Origin: Branchinecta lynchi
Lineage: Eukaryota; Arthropoda; Branchiopoda; Anostraca; Branchinectidae
NCBI GenBank assembly: GCA_023053575.1
Contig: JAKZAP010000007.1
Span: 13,545,508 to 13,609,507 of the forward strand
Direction: 5' to 3'
DNA length: 64,000 bases
Translations under genes and position numbers: made by a program
Shown: positions 54,301-64,000 of the stretch, one piece after another
How positions within the stretch are numbered: the first letter of the stretch is position 1
Layout: the number at the start of each line of letters is the position of its first letter
The notes under the pieces: generated by a model
What the model was told of the DNA's origin: nothing
Seen by the model: the letters and a program-made list of their open reading frames with translations, nothing else
Database searches by the model: none

Positions 54301-54861
54301 AACGTATTTTCTTAAGAAATTAGACAGCCGACTTAAAATGGCAAGTTCCAACCATAATTAAACATTATAATTACCACTTCTGCCCACGAGGGAGCTGCCT
54401 AGTTCGCCTAGGCAACTGCCTAGTTCGCCTAGGCAACTGCCTAGTTCGCCTAGGCAACTGCCTAGTTTGTCAAGGCAGAAGTTCGCCACTGATAACTGCT
54501 TGAAATTACCTACCAGGGTCTAAATATTGTTCCAAGGCGAACCTGGCAGGTCTTTTTATCTGTGTGCTTACACTAACACAACTTTGAATACACAAAGCTT
54601 TCTCGTTTAAGGGCTCACGGAACACAGAACGGCAAGTTCGACTATCAGCTCTATCCCCAGTTCAAATCCGCACTGCGGCCATCTTTCGCCGAAGAAGAGA
54701 ACTTCGAGACCCAAGCCAGATTTTTCTTCCGGCCACAGACGCGCACGACTGTAACGAGTGTAGTCACCCTCACCTCCCAGGTGATTTTTACCTCTACTGG
54801 ACCAGCCAAAACGATTACCCTTGGATGTACACCGGACATTCCGAATCTAAGCAAGTGCTAA
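48070..54861 (+). CDS. Small secreted Val/Thr-rich protein, about 227 aa
   Basis: Coding exons are 48070-48306, 49192-49387 and 54612-54861, all with AG/GT borders and phases that join (2+78 codons+1; 2+64+2; 1+82 aa+stop). The first begins TG AAG directly after TTTCTAG, so the ATG is probably split, with A supplied by an upstream exon (perhaps ending at 47536 before GTAAGT). The protein then opens with KYEVPLVLLILGLVWVEA, a clean signal peptide. Features: VTMVTTTVTVNTYDVCY, a furin-like NCRRRRW (about residues 81-87), an acidic/aromatic middle, RTTVTSVVTLTSQ, and a C-terminal TLGCTP...LSKC. This layout resembles small secreted proteins I associate with crustaceans; the function is unknown. 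The unsplit ATG at 47958 would give no signal peptide. Confidence 0.68.
49192..49387 (+). CDS. Secreted protein exon 3 (RRRR site)
   Basis: The acceptor is CCGCTATGTAG and the donor GTAAGT. The exon encodes NCRRRRWIPDVLGNF, then QLQQLLLPPQDRF and ILAPDYRGW. It joins exons 2 and 4 without frame conflict. Confidence 0.65.
49580..49942 (+). repeat. Uninterrupted copy of the 23997-30602 target flank
   Basis: GACCCCAATTCCGTACGGTAC, TCTGCGAGAAGTTTTTCCATC and TTTTCGCTATAAGTCAACGG, then GGTTATTTGTTGAAAGC and AATACAGTAAGTTAAAGGG run without a break. In the 24-30 kb region the same sequence is interrupted exactly after AAGTCAGC. Confidence 0.75.
49943..51345. mobile_element. hAT-like non-autonomous element, copy 2
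   Basis: The ends CAGGGCGTCGCAAGG and TGCGACGCCCCTG are inverted. CGTGTCAG (49935-49942) and CGTGTTAG (51346-51353) match at seven of eight positions. G and C homopolymers lie just inside both ends. The interior parallels 13177-14534, including GCTGCTGCTG and CTCCATCCG(C/G)TTTCTGGA. Confidence 0.85.
51354..52425. other. No gene recognised
   Basis: Intron of the secreted-protein gene. CTCGGACTCGTCTCG-type words recur at 51600-51660, 51960-52020 and 54140-54260, so a low-copy repeat is likely. Confidence 0.4.
52426..53830 (+). mobile_element. GCACTTG-hairpin element, 1.4-kb copy
   Basis: It begins GAGCTACGAGCTCATATGGC followed by ACTTGTTACGAGTAGG, identical to the 31026 copy. It ends in GCGATCGCTATATGGCACTTG plus the same loop and CAAGTGCCATA. 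It holds two to three degraded core units rather than an array. Confidence 0.8.
54395..54478. repeat. Four tandem 21-bp palindromic units
   Basis: The unit CTGCCTAGTTCGCCTAGGCAA starts at 54395, 54416, 54437 and 54458 (the last one variant). Each contains TGCCTAG/CTAGGCA, a 7-bp stem with a 5-base loop. Confidence 0.9.
54612..54861 (+). CDS. Secreted protein terminal exon
   Basis: The acceptor is CTCGTTTAAG. The exon encodes AHGTQNGKFDYQLYPQF, then RTTVTSVVTLTSQVIF and ITLGCTPDIPNLSKC, and stops at TAA 54859-54861. The ending resembles TLGCTP...C endings I associate with crustacean secreted proteins. Confidence 0.68.
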
Positions 54862-55034
54862 ATCTGGCTATTTTATACTGTGTTCGCACCTGGTGGATGG
54901 AGTTCGTATTTTAGTAAGTTTGTATAAAATATTCTGAAACTCAAACTGACGAGGCGTCGTAGGGTCTGTTCACAAACGTGCCCATCAGACTTCGCTTGAA
55001 CTGTTATGGTCTATGCTGCAATATGGCCTGAAAG

Positions 55035-55040
55035 AATAAA
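55035..55040 (+). terminator. Poly(A) signal, secreted-protein gene
   Basis: AATAAA lies 174 bases past the stop codon, a normal distance for an arthropod 3' UTR. Confidence 0.5.
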
Positions 55041-55299
55041 TCAGTCCAATGTACCAGGGCCATTTGGGAAACCTGAAATCCGTATGTCCGGTCTAGGTCT
55101 ACCCCTATTGGAAAACTGAAGTAGATTACTGCTTTTCGAAATTTTTACCTTGCAGCATGATTACCCCACGCGACTTGTAGGACAAACCAGACTCTTCTTT
55201 TAAATTATTCTTTCTCAAAACTCACGTGGGAGGTGCGAATTGACACCTTATGACGCACATCCATGTACAAGAAGGGCCGAAAAATAGCTCTCATAAAAT

Positions 55300-55395
55300 T
55301 CAGCTGACGTATCCGTTTTACACTGGCAAATATGTTGAAACCGCGCATCCATGTGTGATCTCTTATGAAAATTCTAACTGTCCACTGCATGTCGT
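55300..55395. repeat. Fragment of CACTGTCAGAAG MITE
   Basis: GTTGAAACCGCGCATCCATG, TCTTATGAAAATTCTAACTGTC is the right end of the family at 21657-22019. Confidence 0.55.
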
Positions 55396-57250
55396 TCATT
55401 GGCCTTCGGTGCCCGAACTCGCATGAATTTCCGTCTTGATCCTTTAACTCTGCGTTGAAATCTGTGCGAGTGCCGCAAAACCTAGGTCTAGTAGCCAGTC
55501 TAGTAGATTACCGTGAGAACTTATTAGGTACATTTTCATTTGACGAAGAATTCAACTCTGAACAATTCTCACCAGTTAGCTACTTACACTATCAATAACA
55601 AAGACCTTGACAATTAATTAAACAAAAATAATTTCTTGCTGGTGGATTCGATCACACGTCAAAAAAATCTCAATACAACCCAGTGCATAAAAACGATAGT
55701 AGAACGAACCTATGGGGACTTAACAAGCAAAACCATCCGGAACCGCCGAAAGCTAGTGAGTCTGCGCAGCAATACTGTCACAAAATCTATTACCCCTGCT
55801 ATCACCTTGTACACCCTCAGTTCAGAATACGGTGAGATGTATGTCCAGAGATGGGCTTTTGGCCGAAATCGAATCCGGATTCGAATCTTCTGCTTGTCAG
55901 GCTGGATCCGGATTCCGACTCGGATTCCAAACCCTCAATTTTACGAATCCGCTCAAATTCCTAGACTTCATCCTCCCAATTTTTACACAATTTGCCTAGG
56001 CAATCCAACTTTTTGGTCTCCACCTCCAACCATCCTCAGTAATCTATGTTATCTAATACCTTAGATATTACTTAGATATCAGAGCCTTTTGTCACCTCTG
56101 ATTTTTAAACCATAACCTATGTACGTGATCTGAGCTTTGTTAAGGTCGGATACGAATCCTCAGCATGAAATGGTGGATTCGGAATCGGATTCATACCTAG
56201 CCCTGGATTCGGATTCGCCCATCTCTGTGTATGTCACGATACGATTCTAACTGCACGCGCCCCCCACCCCACCCCCCAATGAACTGGTTAGCTGACCACT
56301 TCTCAGGAATCATGCATGCCGTCCCAGATTGTGTCCCTTTGCAATAAATATGGACACTTTTTCTAATTGTCGAAAGGCTGCCACCTCCATATAAAATGCC
56401 AGAACCAAATATACGGCCCCATAGTTATTAAGCGCAAAAACTGTAAATTAAATCGTACCCTCTGCCAAAATTCAGCCCCAATAGCTCTCACTCGATATGC
56501 AAGGTTTGGTCCTCACCGAGTCCAAATTTGCCACCGGATACGGAAATTTGCTGCTGGATCCAGGAAGTCGCACCTGGATCCGGAATATCAGGTGATATAC
56601 TCAGTTCAAAGCACTGAGCTCTTATCGGATTCTATGAGGACCCAGTTTAAGACAAAGACAGTTCTCAAGACAATGGTCAGGGAAATAGGGTAACAATTAA
56701 ATCATGCCAATTTACCCCGAAAACTGGAGCTCTCACCTGATCAGCCCCCCCCCCCTCCCCCCCACACCCTAGACGGTGCTCCCGAATGACCTCGGGATGA
56801 CTGGGAAGTTACGAAATATGAGTTCAATGCGCTTGCACATATTAGTGCAAGAAACTACTTGCAAGAAATCCAAAGAAAAATGATGTGCCTACTGTGTCGC
56901 TTGAAACTGTTCACGTATCTGTACAATGGCACTAAGAGCCCATGAGTCTTCGACCATCGCTCGCGATCTCAAAGGCATGACACTCCCTACGACCCACTAA
57001 TGCAATTATCTAATAACGCAGACTTCTTCAAAAACACTAGTCATAATTTCACCCACTCGTCTCTTTTGGAGCGGATCACGCGCGTCGGATCACTGTCGAC
57101 TTTAGCCAAATCTCAAAGGTGTAACGATTATTGCTACCGGCCACAAAAATTGCATTTTTACAGAGAAGTAGTGCACACGCTGAAGAAGCCGCGAAACCTA
57201 CATCACGATGTCCACTAACAGTTATAAGTAACACTCTGCGAAAGCTGTTG
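55396..57250. other. Intergenic, no supported gene
   Basis: The plus-strand open frames 55636-56064 and 56367-56693 have no recognisable motif, no splice-supported partners, and overlap GGATTCGGATTC-type low-complexity sequence at 55865-55935 and 56150-56230. A C-rich tract sits at 56740-56765. Confidence 0.4.
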
Positions 57251-57507
57251 GCATTGTCAGAAGCTTCATAACAGATAACACAAGAACCGAAAAACCGCCG
57301 AAAAAGCATCTGCTGACTTTTTTGTTTGCCTGAAAAGTCTTTAGATGCTTTTTCGGCGGTTTTTCGGTTCTTCCTAGTAACGCTTGTTATGCACAAAATT
57401 TAATATATGACGTTTTTAAAATCACAACAGACTACATCCCAAGTGCTGTCTCTTGAAACTGCACACCCTTGTGTCATCTGTTATGAAACTGTGGTAGCCG
57501 TACACTG
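57251..57507. mobile_element. CACTGTCAGAAG foldback MITE, shorter copy
   Basis: CATTGTCAGAAGCTTCATAAC at the left, a central AACCGCCGAAAAAGCATCT / AGATGCTTTTTCGGCGGTT hairpin of 19 pairs, and TGAAACTGTGG...TACACTG at the right. Confidence 0.7.
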
Positions 57508-57748
57508 TCCCAAGCTTTAATAACATACAACATGCTTGCATACAGCTGTTATGACCCTTTAAATGTTATCGTTTCGCGAAACATAAAACTTAAAGGGTCA
57601 CAACGGGAATTTTGTCTCGATTGTAATCAAACTTATGACAGTCTACTTAACTTGAACAAAATGTGACATAAATTTTGTGATCCGGGCCAAAGACAACCAT
57701 CTTTCCTTTCTCAAGGCAACACCCTGGTTGCTTTGCCCCTCATACTGA

Positions 57749-57973
57749 GCGTCCTCCACCCTTCTTACTATAGTAACTAATATTAACAATTTCCTTACCA
57801 CGCTGAGGAGCGTAGTAAGCGTGGTAACTAGGATCTCTGTGACGCGACTGCTGGGATTAGCGAATGGCACGATATTTTGCCGAAAGTAGAAAACTTTCGT
57901 TTCCACCGACGCCAAGAAGCTGGAAGCTGTGACGTCCTGTCTAGTTACTACAGTAAGTAGGCTGGAGCACGAC
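57749..57973. mobile_element. GTGTTCCACCCT MITE, degraded copy
   Basis: GCGTCCTCCACCCTTCTTACTA and GTAAGTAGGCTGGAGCACGA are inverted ends. Interior TACCACGCTGAGGAGCGTAG is shared with the other copies. Confidence 0.6.
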
Positions 57974-58594
57974 AATTGTTTCCAGCAACAACTGATCTAA
58001 ATAGGCAGCCAGCAACTGAGCATGAATGCATCGCTTTGGCTTAAAATCGTTGGGCTTTCATGACTGGATGGCTTAAAGGGATGTGGGGCGGAACGATGCA
58101 ACAGTCTAGTAATCCACATAGACTGAAAGGGACCCACCTAGATTGAAATATTGATTACAAAGGTAGTGACATGCCTTCGAGCCGCTATATTCCATAAGAA
58201 AAGCTGAATGTCACATCGATGGTGCTGACATTGCTCGCAAGCAACGACTCTCTCTTCAGTTTGAGTGTCTCTGACCATTTGAGAAGAGCGATGAACGACA
58301 GCTACTGAGCCCTTACACATTCAGGCATAATTCCAGTTGACACGGCACTACTGGACCTTGCACAAAAGCTACGAAGGAGTGTCTGCAAGCGGCAGATAAG
58401 AATCGGATCTTATCATACGTCGGTGTGTACCACAAAAAAAAAAGGAAATGCCTCTACCTCTCCAAATCCACAACAACCACTCGCTCTTTACAATCACAAA
58501 TCCAGGTCTCTACTCCTGTTCTTGAAGGAAATCGTTGGAATCTAATGTCATATCACAAGTAAATGTCACTCACACGGGACACAGATATTGGAAT

Positions 58595-58870
58595 TCAATC
58601 AACATGGTTCGCCGTCTCCGAACTCTCAGTAGATGGAGACTCGGGACCATCACCTGTGCTTAGCTTGCTCATAAGGTCCGCAGACTCACTGGCATCTGTG
58701 TCCTGGCGTGTGAATGCGTGTGGCCTGCCATCTGGCGAGTTCAGTTCTGGGGTAGATGGTGTTACGGGTACTGAGGACGGGGGAGCATTATGACTGGCTA
58801 TCCCTGTGACGGAAGAGGTTTGACTGACGGGCTTCCGTAGACGGTCGCCTTTTCTCCATAGGACGATTTC
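58595..58870 (-). CDS. VPS26: VPS26 terminal exon
   Basis: The acceptor is TCATTTTCAG. The exon encodes EIVLWRKGDRLRKPVSQT followed by a low-complexity Ser/Pro/Thr tail ending ETANHVD. The (I/V)LWRK block directly follows YFKQQ in VPS26. Confidence 0.95.
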   Translation of the reverse strand, partial: EIVLWRKGDRLRKPVSQTSSVTGIASHNAPPSSVPVTPSTPELNSPDGRPHAFTRQDTDASESADLMSKLSTGDGPESPSTESSETANHVD

Positions 58871-61800
58871 CTGAAAATGATGATACAGAATTGACTTTTT
58901 CCGAAACTAACTAATTTGGGTAATTACGTAATCTTATTGGGTACTATACCCTTACTGTGTCATGATTATTTTGTCTGTTTGCATTTTAAAATGTGTCTTG
59001 CCAAAATGTTGTAAGCGACTTTTTCTCCAAAATGACTTACTGCAGTGCCCTTTCCAAAACTGTGCCGGTCATGTCTGGTACAAATTCAGTCAAATCGGAG
59101 CAACCGTTGTGATGACACAGAATTTCTGTATGGACTTCTAGTTCCTTCCTGGGTTTTTCTGTAAAGTTTTAAAAATGTTTCACTGTAACCTTTTGGAAAA
59201 ACACCGCCGATATAATTGTATGTCTAGTCGCAGGGTGCCCACTTTTGCCCTTAAAAAACTAATGACAGCTTCAAAAACGTAGTAGGTCGTACCGAACTCC
59301 GGATTTATAGACACTGCTTAAAGCAGCCTACCTGGAGGCGCTGTGCGATGAAGACCAGCAATCTTGGCCTCATCAAATTAAGAACATTCTTAACAGATGC
59401 GGCCTGTCTGAATTATGGAATGGTGGCATTGGAACTTCTTTACAGTATGGTGAAGTGTAGCATAAGGTGGAGCAAATCCTTCGTAATCAGGAAATTCAGG
59501 ATTGGCAGTGTCGGAAGGCTGAGTCGGCGTCTCTACGGTTCTATGCAAAGGCAAAAGATGTTTGGGAGGAGGAAATTGATTTTAAAGCTTGGTTGTAGGG
59601 AGTAGATTTAAAGTGGATGGTGAGTTGAAGGGGGGGGGGGGATTAGCTATTGGGGAGAAAAGAAGGTTTATAGGAAAAAATAGGTTAAAGAATGGCCCTT
59701 ACTTTTGCCCGAAGTGTGGAAAGATGGATGAGGATGTGTTCCACTTTATGTGTGAATGTGAAGGATTGAGTGATTTAAGGATCGAAGTATTTGGGGCGGG
59801 AATTACTAAGAAGGAGTGGCTATTAGAACAAATTGGAAGTACAAATATGGGGGGTATCCGTAAGGTGACTAGATTCCTCCGCGTTGGTTTGTCCCATAGA
59901 GAGCAATTTTTGGAGTTTGTTGTGTTTCTTTTTGTTTTGTTGCCAAGGGCCCAAGGTTTTTTTCGTGCAATAAATTCATTCATTCATTCCTAGCTGTGGG
60001 TTCCTTCCCCTTTCCCTTTATGCCGGTCTCCTCTTTGTCTTTGTGACGGGGCCGTGTCACAGTAATTAAAGCCTTGGTGTTTCTTCCGGTTTGGCTACCA
60101 AACGACTGTAGGTTACGGATATGACGACATACACGGTATGACACAAATGCAAAGCACAAACATGTTTTCCAGCTTTTATAGCGTTTCTTCCAGCTTGATA
60201 CCAACAGCGAGCGTGTTCCACCCTTACTAACAATAATAACTATATTTTCGTTCCAGCCTCGTGAAAAGTTACTACGCTGACCGTTCCAACCTTGTAAAAA
60301 TAGTAACTAACAGGAACTACTTGCTTACCACGCTCGGGAGCGCATTTCGTCTGGTAACTACGATATCTGTGACGTGATTGACCCAATCCGCCTGCGGCAC
60401 GATATTTTGAAGAAACAAAAAAAAATGTGTTCCAGCCTTGACAAGGCACGGTCAAGGCACGATATTTTGACAAAAAAGAAAAAATACGTTCCAGCCTTGA
60501 CCCCAAGAAGCCAGGGTCCGTGACGTCCAGCGTAGTAACTATGCTAAGTAGGGTGGAACACGCTCAGAGGCTGCTTATATAGCCTACCAAAACATGTCAC
60601 CTGCTGGCGACCTCCTGTCACCTATGAACGATCATGGATTTCCAGAACCCAACCATTTTTACCGTCAAGTTTCATTTCAATCCCTCCACCAATTCGATCC
60701 CTAGGCATCACAACATTTCTGTAACCCCCTTCCTTTCAACTCCCCCGATACCATGGTCAGATGCTGTTCGGAGAAGTAAATGCATACACAGGGCATCTGC
60801 TCACCAGCCATCAAGTTTTCCTCTAATCGGTCAACCCCTTCGGAACAGAGGCGCGTCAATAGGTCCCGGATTCCCTCCACGGATGATAGGATCCGCGAAA
60901 AAGGTTTCCTAGAGAATGCGTACATGCATTATATGCGTGCCAAGTTTACGTGGAAGTGCCCGAACTAGCAAAAGTAGGCGAGACCGATCGACGGATAGAA
61001 ATTAGGCTCATTGTAATGCTTTACTTTGCAATAAATGCTTCAGAAATAAAATTTCCGACTTCCTTTACAAAGCGCTACGAAAGTCGGCCGTTTCCTTGTT
61101 ATCCCTTGTCTTTACCTCTCTGGCATTTCGGCGATCCAAATCTTAGGAGCTGGGATATCGTGGCAGGAAATTTAAAAACTCCCAGCAATGCTTGATAGAA
61201 AAGGATATATTTGAGATGGCACCAAAGTCAAGCCGCAGATGCAGTTTACGTGACTGTTCTAGTGTTTCATCCGAAGTTCCATGGCTTAAAGTGCCTATTA
61301 AAAGTTTTTCTTTGTGGAATAGTGTTGTAAAGCTTGATTTAAAATGTACCAGAATATGCAATAAGCTTATAAAAAATAACATAGTAACAAAAATCATTCA
61401 AAAACAAATAACCTATTCAAATCTGAATTATACAAGCTGATTTATGCATAAAATAAAGATCAACTAAGTATTATAAGAAACATCACTTTTATCTTTGTCC
61501 AAGCTAGTAAATTGAGCATGTACTGGCCCAAAAAATTACGCTTTGAAATATCACAGAGAGGAAACTGTTGAAAAGGCTGCTGATCTAGGAGGTAAGCATT
61601 GTTGCTAGGTTGTTACAGAGTAGGATTGGGGTAGTTTGATGTGCCCATTGAACTTTAAACATACGGGACAGAATTAGACTGTCGGGGATATTTTTTGCCA
61701 CTGAAACGACTTCTTGGTCTGGATAATCTCTCAATGTCTGATTTCGTATAAACAGTATTAATCAACCTGTTGTTACCTGTTGCTTGAAGTACCTCCGTTC

Positions 61801-62335
61801 CTCTTCATCAACAAGGACTAAGTTCAAATAGTACCGAACCGAGAACTTCTTATTAATGTCCCGCATCGTGGGGGTGAGGTCGTAGCCTGCCAGGAAAACT
61901 CGGATGGGGATAGACTCCCCTCTAACCGGAGCTCCGTCCATGATCTCGTACTTGGCGATCGTTTCATTTTCAGAGAATACGTTTGGACCTGAAAAGGAGT
62001 TTGAGTTTAAGCCTATGTTAAGGTACAATGCATTACTGAAATATCATGACAAATCTTGTTGGTTTGGCTGGACTGAATGAATGAATGCAATCTATTCTCC
62101 GACTACAGTTGATGGAGTAGTATGGGAAATAAAATAAAGAGAAACGAAGGCAAAAACTAACTGACTATAATAGCATCGAGCTATATAGGAAGTTTTCCTA
62201 AAGAGAAACTCAAGCGTTTGAGGCCTACCTGCACCAGTAGTTTCTTTCTTGATGATTGCTATTTCCATATGTTTAATTTTTATCCTGACTAACAAGAAAT
62301 ATATTTTTCCAACAATGACATCCTTCAAATGATAC
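58595..62335 (-). CDS. VPS26: VPS26 retromer subunit, C-terminal half (partial)
   Basis: Exons are 62335-62229, 61988-61777 and 58870-58595, all GT/AG and in frame (one base + 35 codons + split Gly; 70 codons; 91 codons + stop). The readable protein is YHLKDVIVGKIYFLLVRIKI, then KHMEIAIIKKETTG, GPNVFSENETIAKYEIMDGA, PVRGESIPIRVFLAGYDL, TPTMRDINKKFSVRYYLNLV and EERRYFKQQ. These are almost invariant VPS26 sequences forming the second arrestin-like lobe. The tail starts EIVLWRK and is Ser/Pro/Thr-rich. VPS26 works with VPS35 and VPS29 to return cargo from endosomes to the Golgi. The N-terminal exons are not in the window, so they lie past 64000. The last intron (2.9 kb) holds a non-LTR fragment and a MITE. 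Confidence 0.97.
59322..59995 (+). pseudogene. Non-LTR retrotransposon ORF2 C-terminus relic with zinc motif
   Basis: Pieces AYLEALCDEDQQSWPHQIKN, SASLRFYAKAKDVWEEEIDF and YFCPKCGKMDEDVFHFMCEC are readable with stops and a poly-G tract between them. The last is the Cys/His-rich end found after RT domains of many non-LTR elements. The 3' end is AATAAATTCATTCATTCATTCC, an (ATTC)n tail. Antisense within the last VPS26 intron. Confidence 0.65.
60209..60565. mobile_element. GTGTTCCACCCT MITE, best-preserved copy
   Basis: The ends GAGCGTGTTCCACCCTTA and TAAGTAGGGTGGAACACGCTC are inverted. Internal GTTCCAGCCT and GCACGATATTTTGA are tandemly repeated at 60390-60500. Confidence 0.8.
60630..61005 (+). 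repeat. Short piece of GCACTTG-hairpin family core
   Basis: AAGTTTCATTTCAATCCCTCC, GGAAGTGCCCGAACTAGCAAAA and GACCGATCGACGGA follow the order seen at 33100-33215. No terminal hairpin. Confidence 0.5.
61006..61776. other. VPS26 intron, nothing recognised
   Basis: AT-rich intron sequence with no supported exon or repeat. Confidence 0.5.
61777..61988 (-). CDS. VPS26: VPS26 internal exon
   Basis: The acceptor is CCTTTTCAG and the donor GTAACA. The exon encodes PNVFSENETIAKYEIMDG, then TPTMRDINKKFSVRYYLN and DEEERRYFKQQ, ending in phase 0. Confidence 0.98.
62229..62335 (-). CDS. VPS26: VPS26 internal exon
   Basis: The acceptor is TTTTTTCTAG and the donor GTAGGC. The exon encodes YHLKDVIVGKIYFLLVRIKI, then KHMEIAIIKKETTGA, an unmistakable VPS26 segment. 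Confidence 0.97.
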
Positions 62336-63228
62336 CTAGAAAAAAGAAAGAAAATTTAGCTCATTAACACAGACAATCCGACTACTTTTCGTGTTTTTTT
62401 TTAACTCTTGCTGAAGTGCACATCGATCCATTTTTGGTCTACGATCAGGCGGGTCTTTAATGTCTCACACGGATACTTCTAGACAGGCAACGGATTTCAA
62501 ACTTGGTATCGCCTACATAGTGGAACGACTTTTCGAATTTCGAAAACCGGACTTCACTGTGCGATCGGCAAGGTACAAAAGCGATAGGAAAGAGGCCCAG
62601 ATTCTTTCAATCTACCCCGTGCGGCTCAGGACATACTAAGGCCTCATAGACGGGTTACTGCTCATTTTCGTATGGCTTGGCGCCACTTCTCCCTCTTAAA
62701 GCGGGCCACAAAAAATGGTATTTCTACCACATACACAATGCTAACCATCCCTACTCTCACTATGAATATTTTAAACCACTAAAAACACCGTAAGAGAATG
62801 AGCAAATTAAAAAAAACCCACCAAATTTCCTTGGTTTGAAATAACTCTGTCTGGACTAAATCTCAGCGGATTATCCCGGACAGCTGTTATGGCACCAAGG
62901 GTCAAAATAATAATTTCCATCTAATGCTTCAACTGTTTATTACAAATACAAATAAATTAAAAAACCAAGACCAGTGTGGTACCTCTGAAGACATAAAAAA
63001 ATTATCAATTAGGTCTTATAATTCTTTGCTAATTAATCCTGGAAAATCTCGTCATCTAGAAAAGAAGACTTTCGGCGTGGGTGTTTTCTCGAGCCGAAAC
63101 AGCAACCCGGCAATCGCGTTCAATTCAAAATAAACCTGTGGCATGCGATTATTAAGAAAAGGTAAACCGAATGTTTGGATTAGGACTTTAAGAGAAATAA
63201 AGTACCCAAAGGTATGTCATCTATTTAG
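62336..63228. other. VPS26 intron, nothing recognised
   Basis: I searched the minus strand for the expected upstream VPS26 segment (DCLHIEFEYNKSK-like) and did not find it. No other feature is supported. Confidence 0.5.
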
Positions 63229-63519
63229 AGTGTGTTCCACCCTACTTACCATAGTTACTACGCATGAGGTCACGAATTCTGGCTTTTTGCCCTCAAGGCT
63301 TGAACGATTTTTCTATTTTCCAGCAGAATATCATGCCACGGTTGAATCCGGCCAATCACGTTACACCGATGAGTAGTTACCACGCTTACTACACTCCCGA
63401 GCATGGTAAGCAAATAGTTGCTATTTAGGTTGGAACGGTTAGCGTAGTAACTTTTCACGACGTAGGAACGAAAACAGAAACTAATAGTTACTATTATTAG
63501 AAGGGTTGAGCACGCTCTT
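63229..63519. mobile_element. GTGTTCCACCCT MITE, copy 4
   Basis: AGTGTGTTCCACCCTACTTACC and AGAAGGGTTGAGCACGCTCT are inverted ends. The interior GAGCATGGTAAGC and CGTTACAC words are oppositely oriented to those at 9285-9570. Confidence 0.7.
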
Positions 63520-63609
63520 AGCGGGCCGGACTTCCGCTCGTTATGGAAACAAAGCAGACAAATCGCTTCACCAACTAAACGCGTTTTTCCACGATCTCCC
63601 AAATGGTTT

Positions 63610-63790
63610 GTGTCTCGGTTGTGGCTCGAAAAGAGTGTTTTCGCGGTCGTCTGTCTGGACCACCACTGTGAACGCGACCAACAAGGTTTTGTGGCTTGCT
63701 ATGTGGGCATATGGCTCGAATTTGAGAAACAACTGTCAAGAAGATTTTCGATTTTGTGGCTCGAATTGGGCGGGAAATTCAAACTTGCGG
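63610..63790. repeat. GTGGCTCGAAAAGAGTGTTT repeat, second copy
   Basis: GTGGCTCGAAAAGAGTGTTT, CGCGGTCGTCTGT and GGCGGGAAATTCAAA follow 3430-3590 in order. Confidence 0.6.
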
Positions 63791-64000
63791 CTAATCTCTC
63801 ATCCAGAAACTCTTCAACGCACCATCTTCAACTACAAGAACCCAGCCCCTCAAACAGCAAGGATTAAGAGAGTAACCAGCCAGCTGAACCTACCAGAAGA
63901 CATCGCAACCATCGTGGACCTTGAAATTCGTCTCAGACAAGAGAGGGAACATCTCATAACCGCATCAACGAAGAAGCAGAAGCAACTGAAGCCGAAAGGG

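Noticed and set aside
55636..56693. Two plus-strand open frames of 142 and 108 aa
   Set aside because: No conserved motif, low-complexity GGATTCGGATTC stretches, and no splice-consistent partners.
58563..58793. Plus-strand open frame opposite the VPS26 tail
   Set aside because: It is the shadow of the VPS26 terminal exon, which has clear family identity.
62336..64000. Upstream VPS26 exons
   Set aside because: The expected N-terminal VPS26 sequences were not found on the minus strand, so the 5' part lies outside the window.

Overview
The window is eukaryotic nuclear DNA from an arthropod, most likely a crustacean. Small exons are flanked by GT/AG introns, introns run to kilobases, and repeats are abundant. 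One spliced gene belongs to an arthropod-typical Cys-rich/CUB-like secreted family, and another resembles short Val/Thr-rich secreted proteins I associate with crustaceans. I found no bacterial operons, CRISPR, phage or plasmid features.

Four protein-coding genes can be rebuilt by joining exons whose phases all agree. (1) A CUB-like secreted protein, minus strand, 1283-9038, 7 exons, 402 aa. (2) A PIG-B-like GPI mannosyltransferase (GT22), minus strand, start codon at 47087, 8 coding exons spread over 26-28 kb, 518 aa. It has two tandem candidate last exons (21253-21589 and 19040-19394) with the same acceptor phase. (3) A small secreted Val/Thr-rich protein, plus strand, 48070-54861, about 227 aa, whose start codon is probably split by an intron. 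It lies head to head with gene 2. (4) The C-terminal half of retromer subunit VPS26, minus strand, 58595-62335; its 5' exons lie beyond the right edge.

Almost everything else is mobile or repetitive DNA. It includes a 6.6-kb foldback element (23997-30602) with an 8-bp target duplication and a second element nested inside it, and an apparently unoccupied copy of the same flanking DNA at 49580-49942. There are two hAT-like non-autonomous elements (13177-14534 and 49943-51345). A family of elements ends in a GCACTTG/CAAGTGC hairpin, and one copy carries seven 281-bp tandem units (31064-33031). Another family has about 220-bp terminal inverted repeats and minisatellite-like cores (9785-11611 and fragments). 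Several foldback MITE families and three decayed non-LTR reverse-transcriptase fragments complete the list.

Region by region: 1-1282 downstream flank and repeats; 1283-9038 gene 1; 9039-19039 intergenic repeats; 19040-47087 gene 2 with repeat-filled introns; 47088-48069 divergent promoter region and inferred 5' exon; 48070-54861 gene 3; 54862-58594 mostly uninformative sequence and two MITEs; 58595-62335 gene 4; 62336-64000 VPS26 intron with MITE and repeat copies. The genes do not form a pathway. No new multi-gene system was found; the most unusual items are the duplicated last exon of gene 2 and the repeat architectures.
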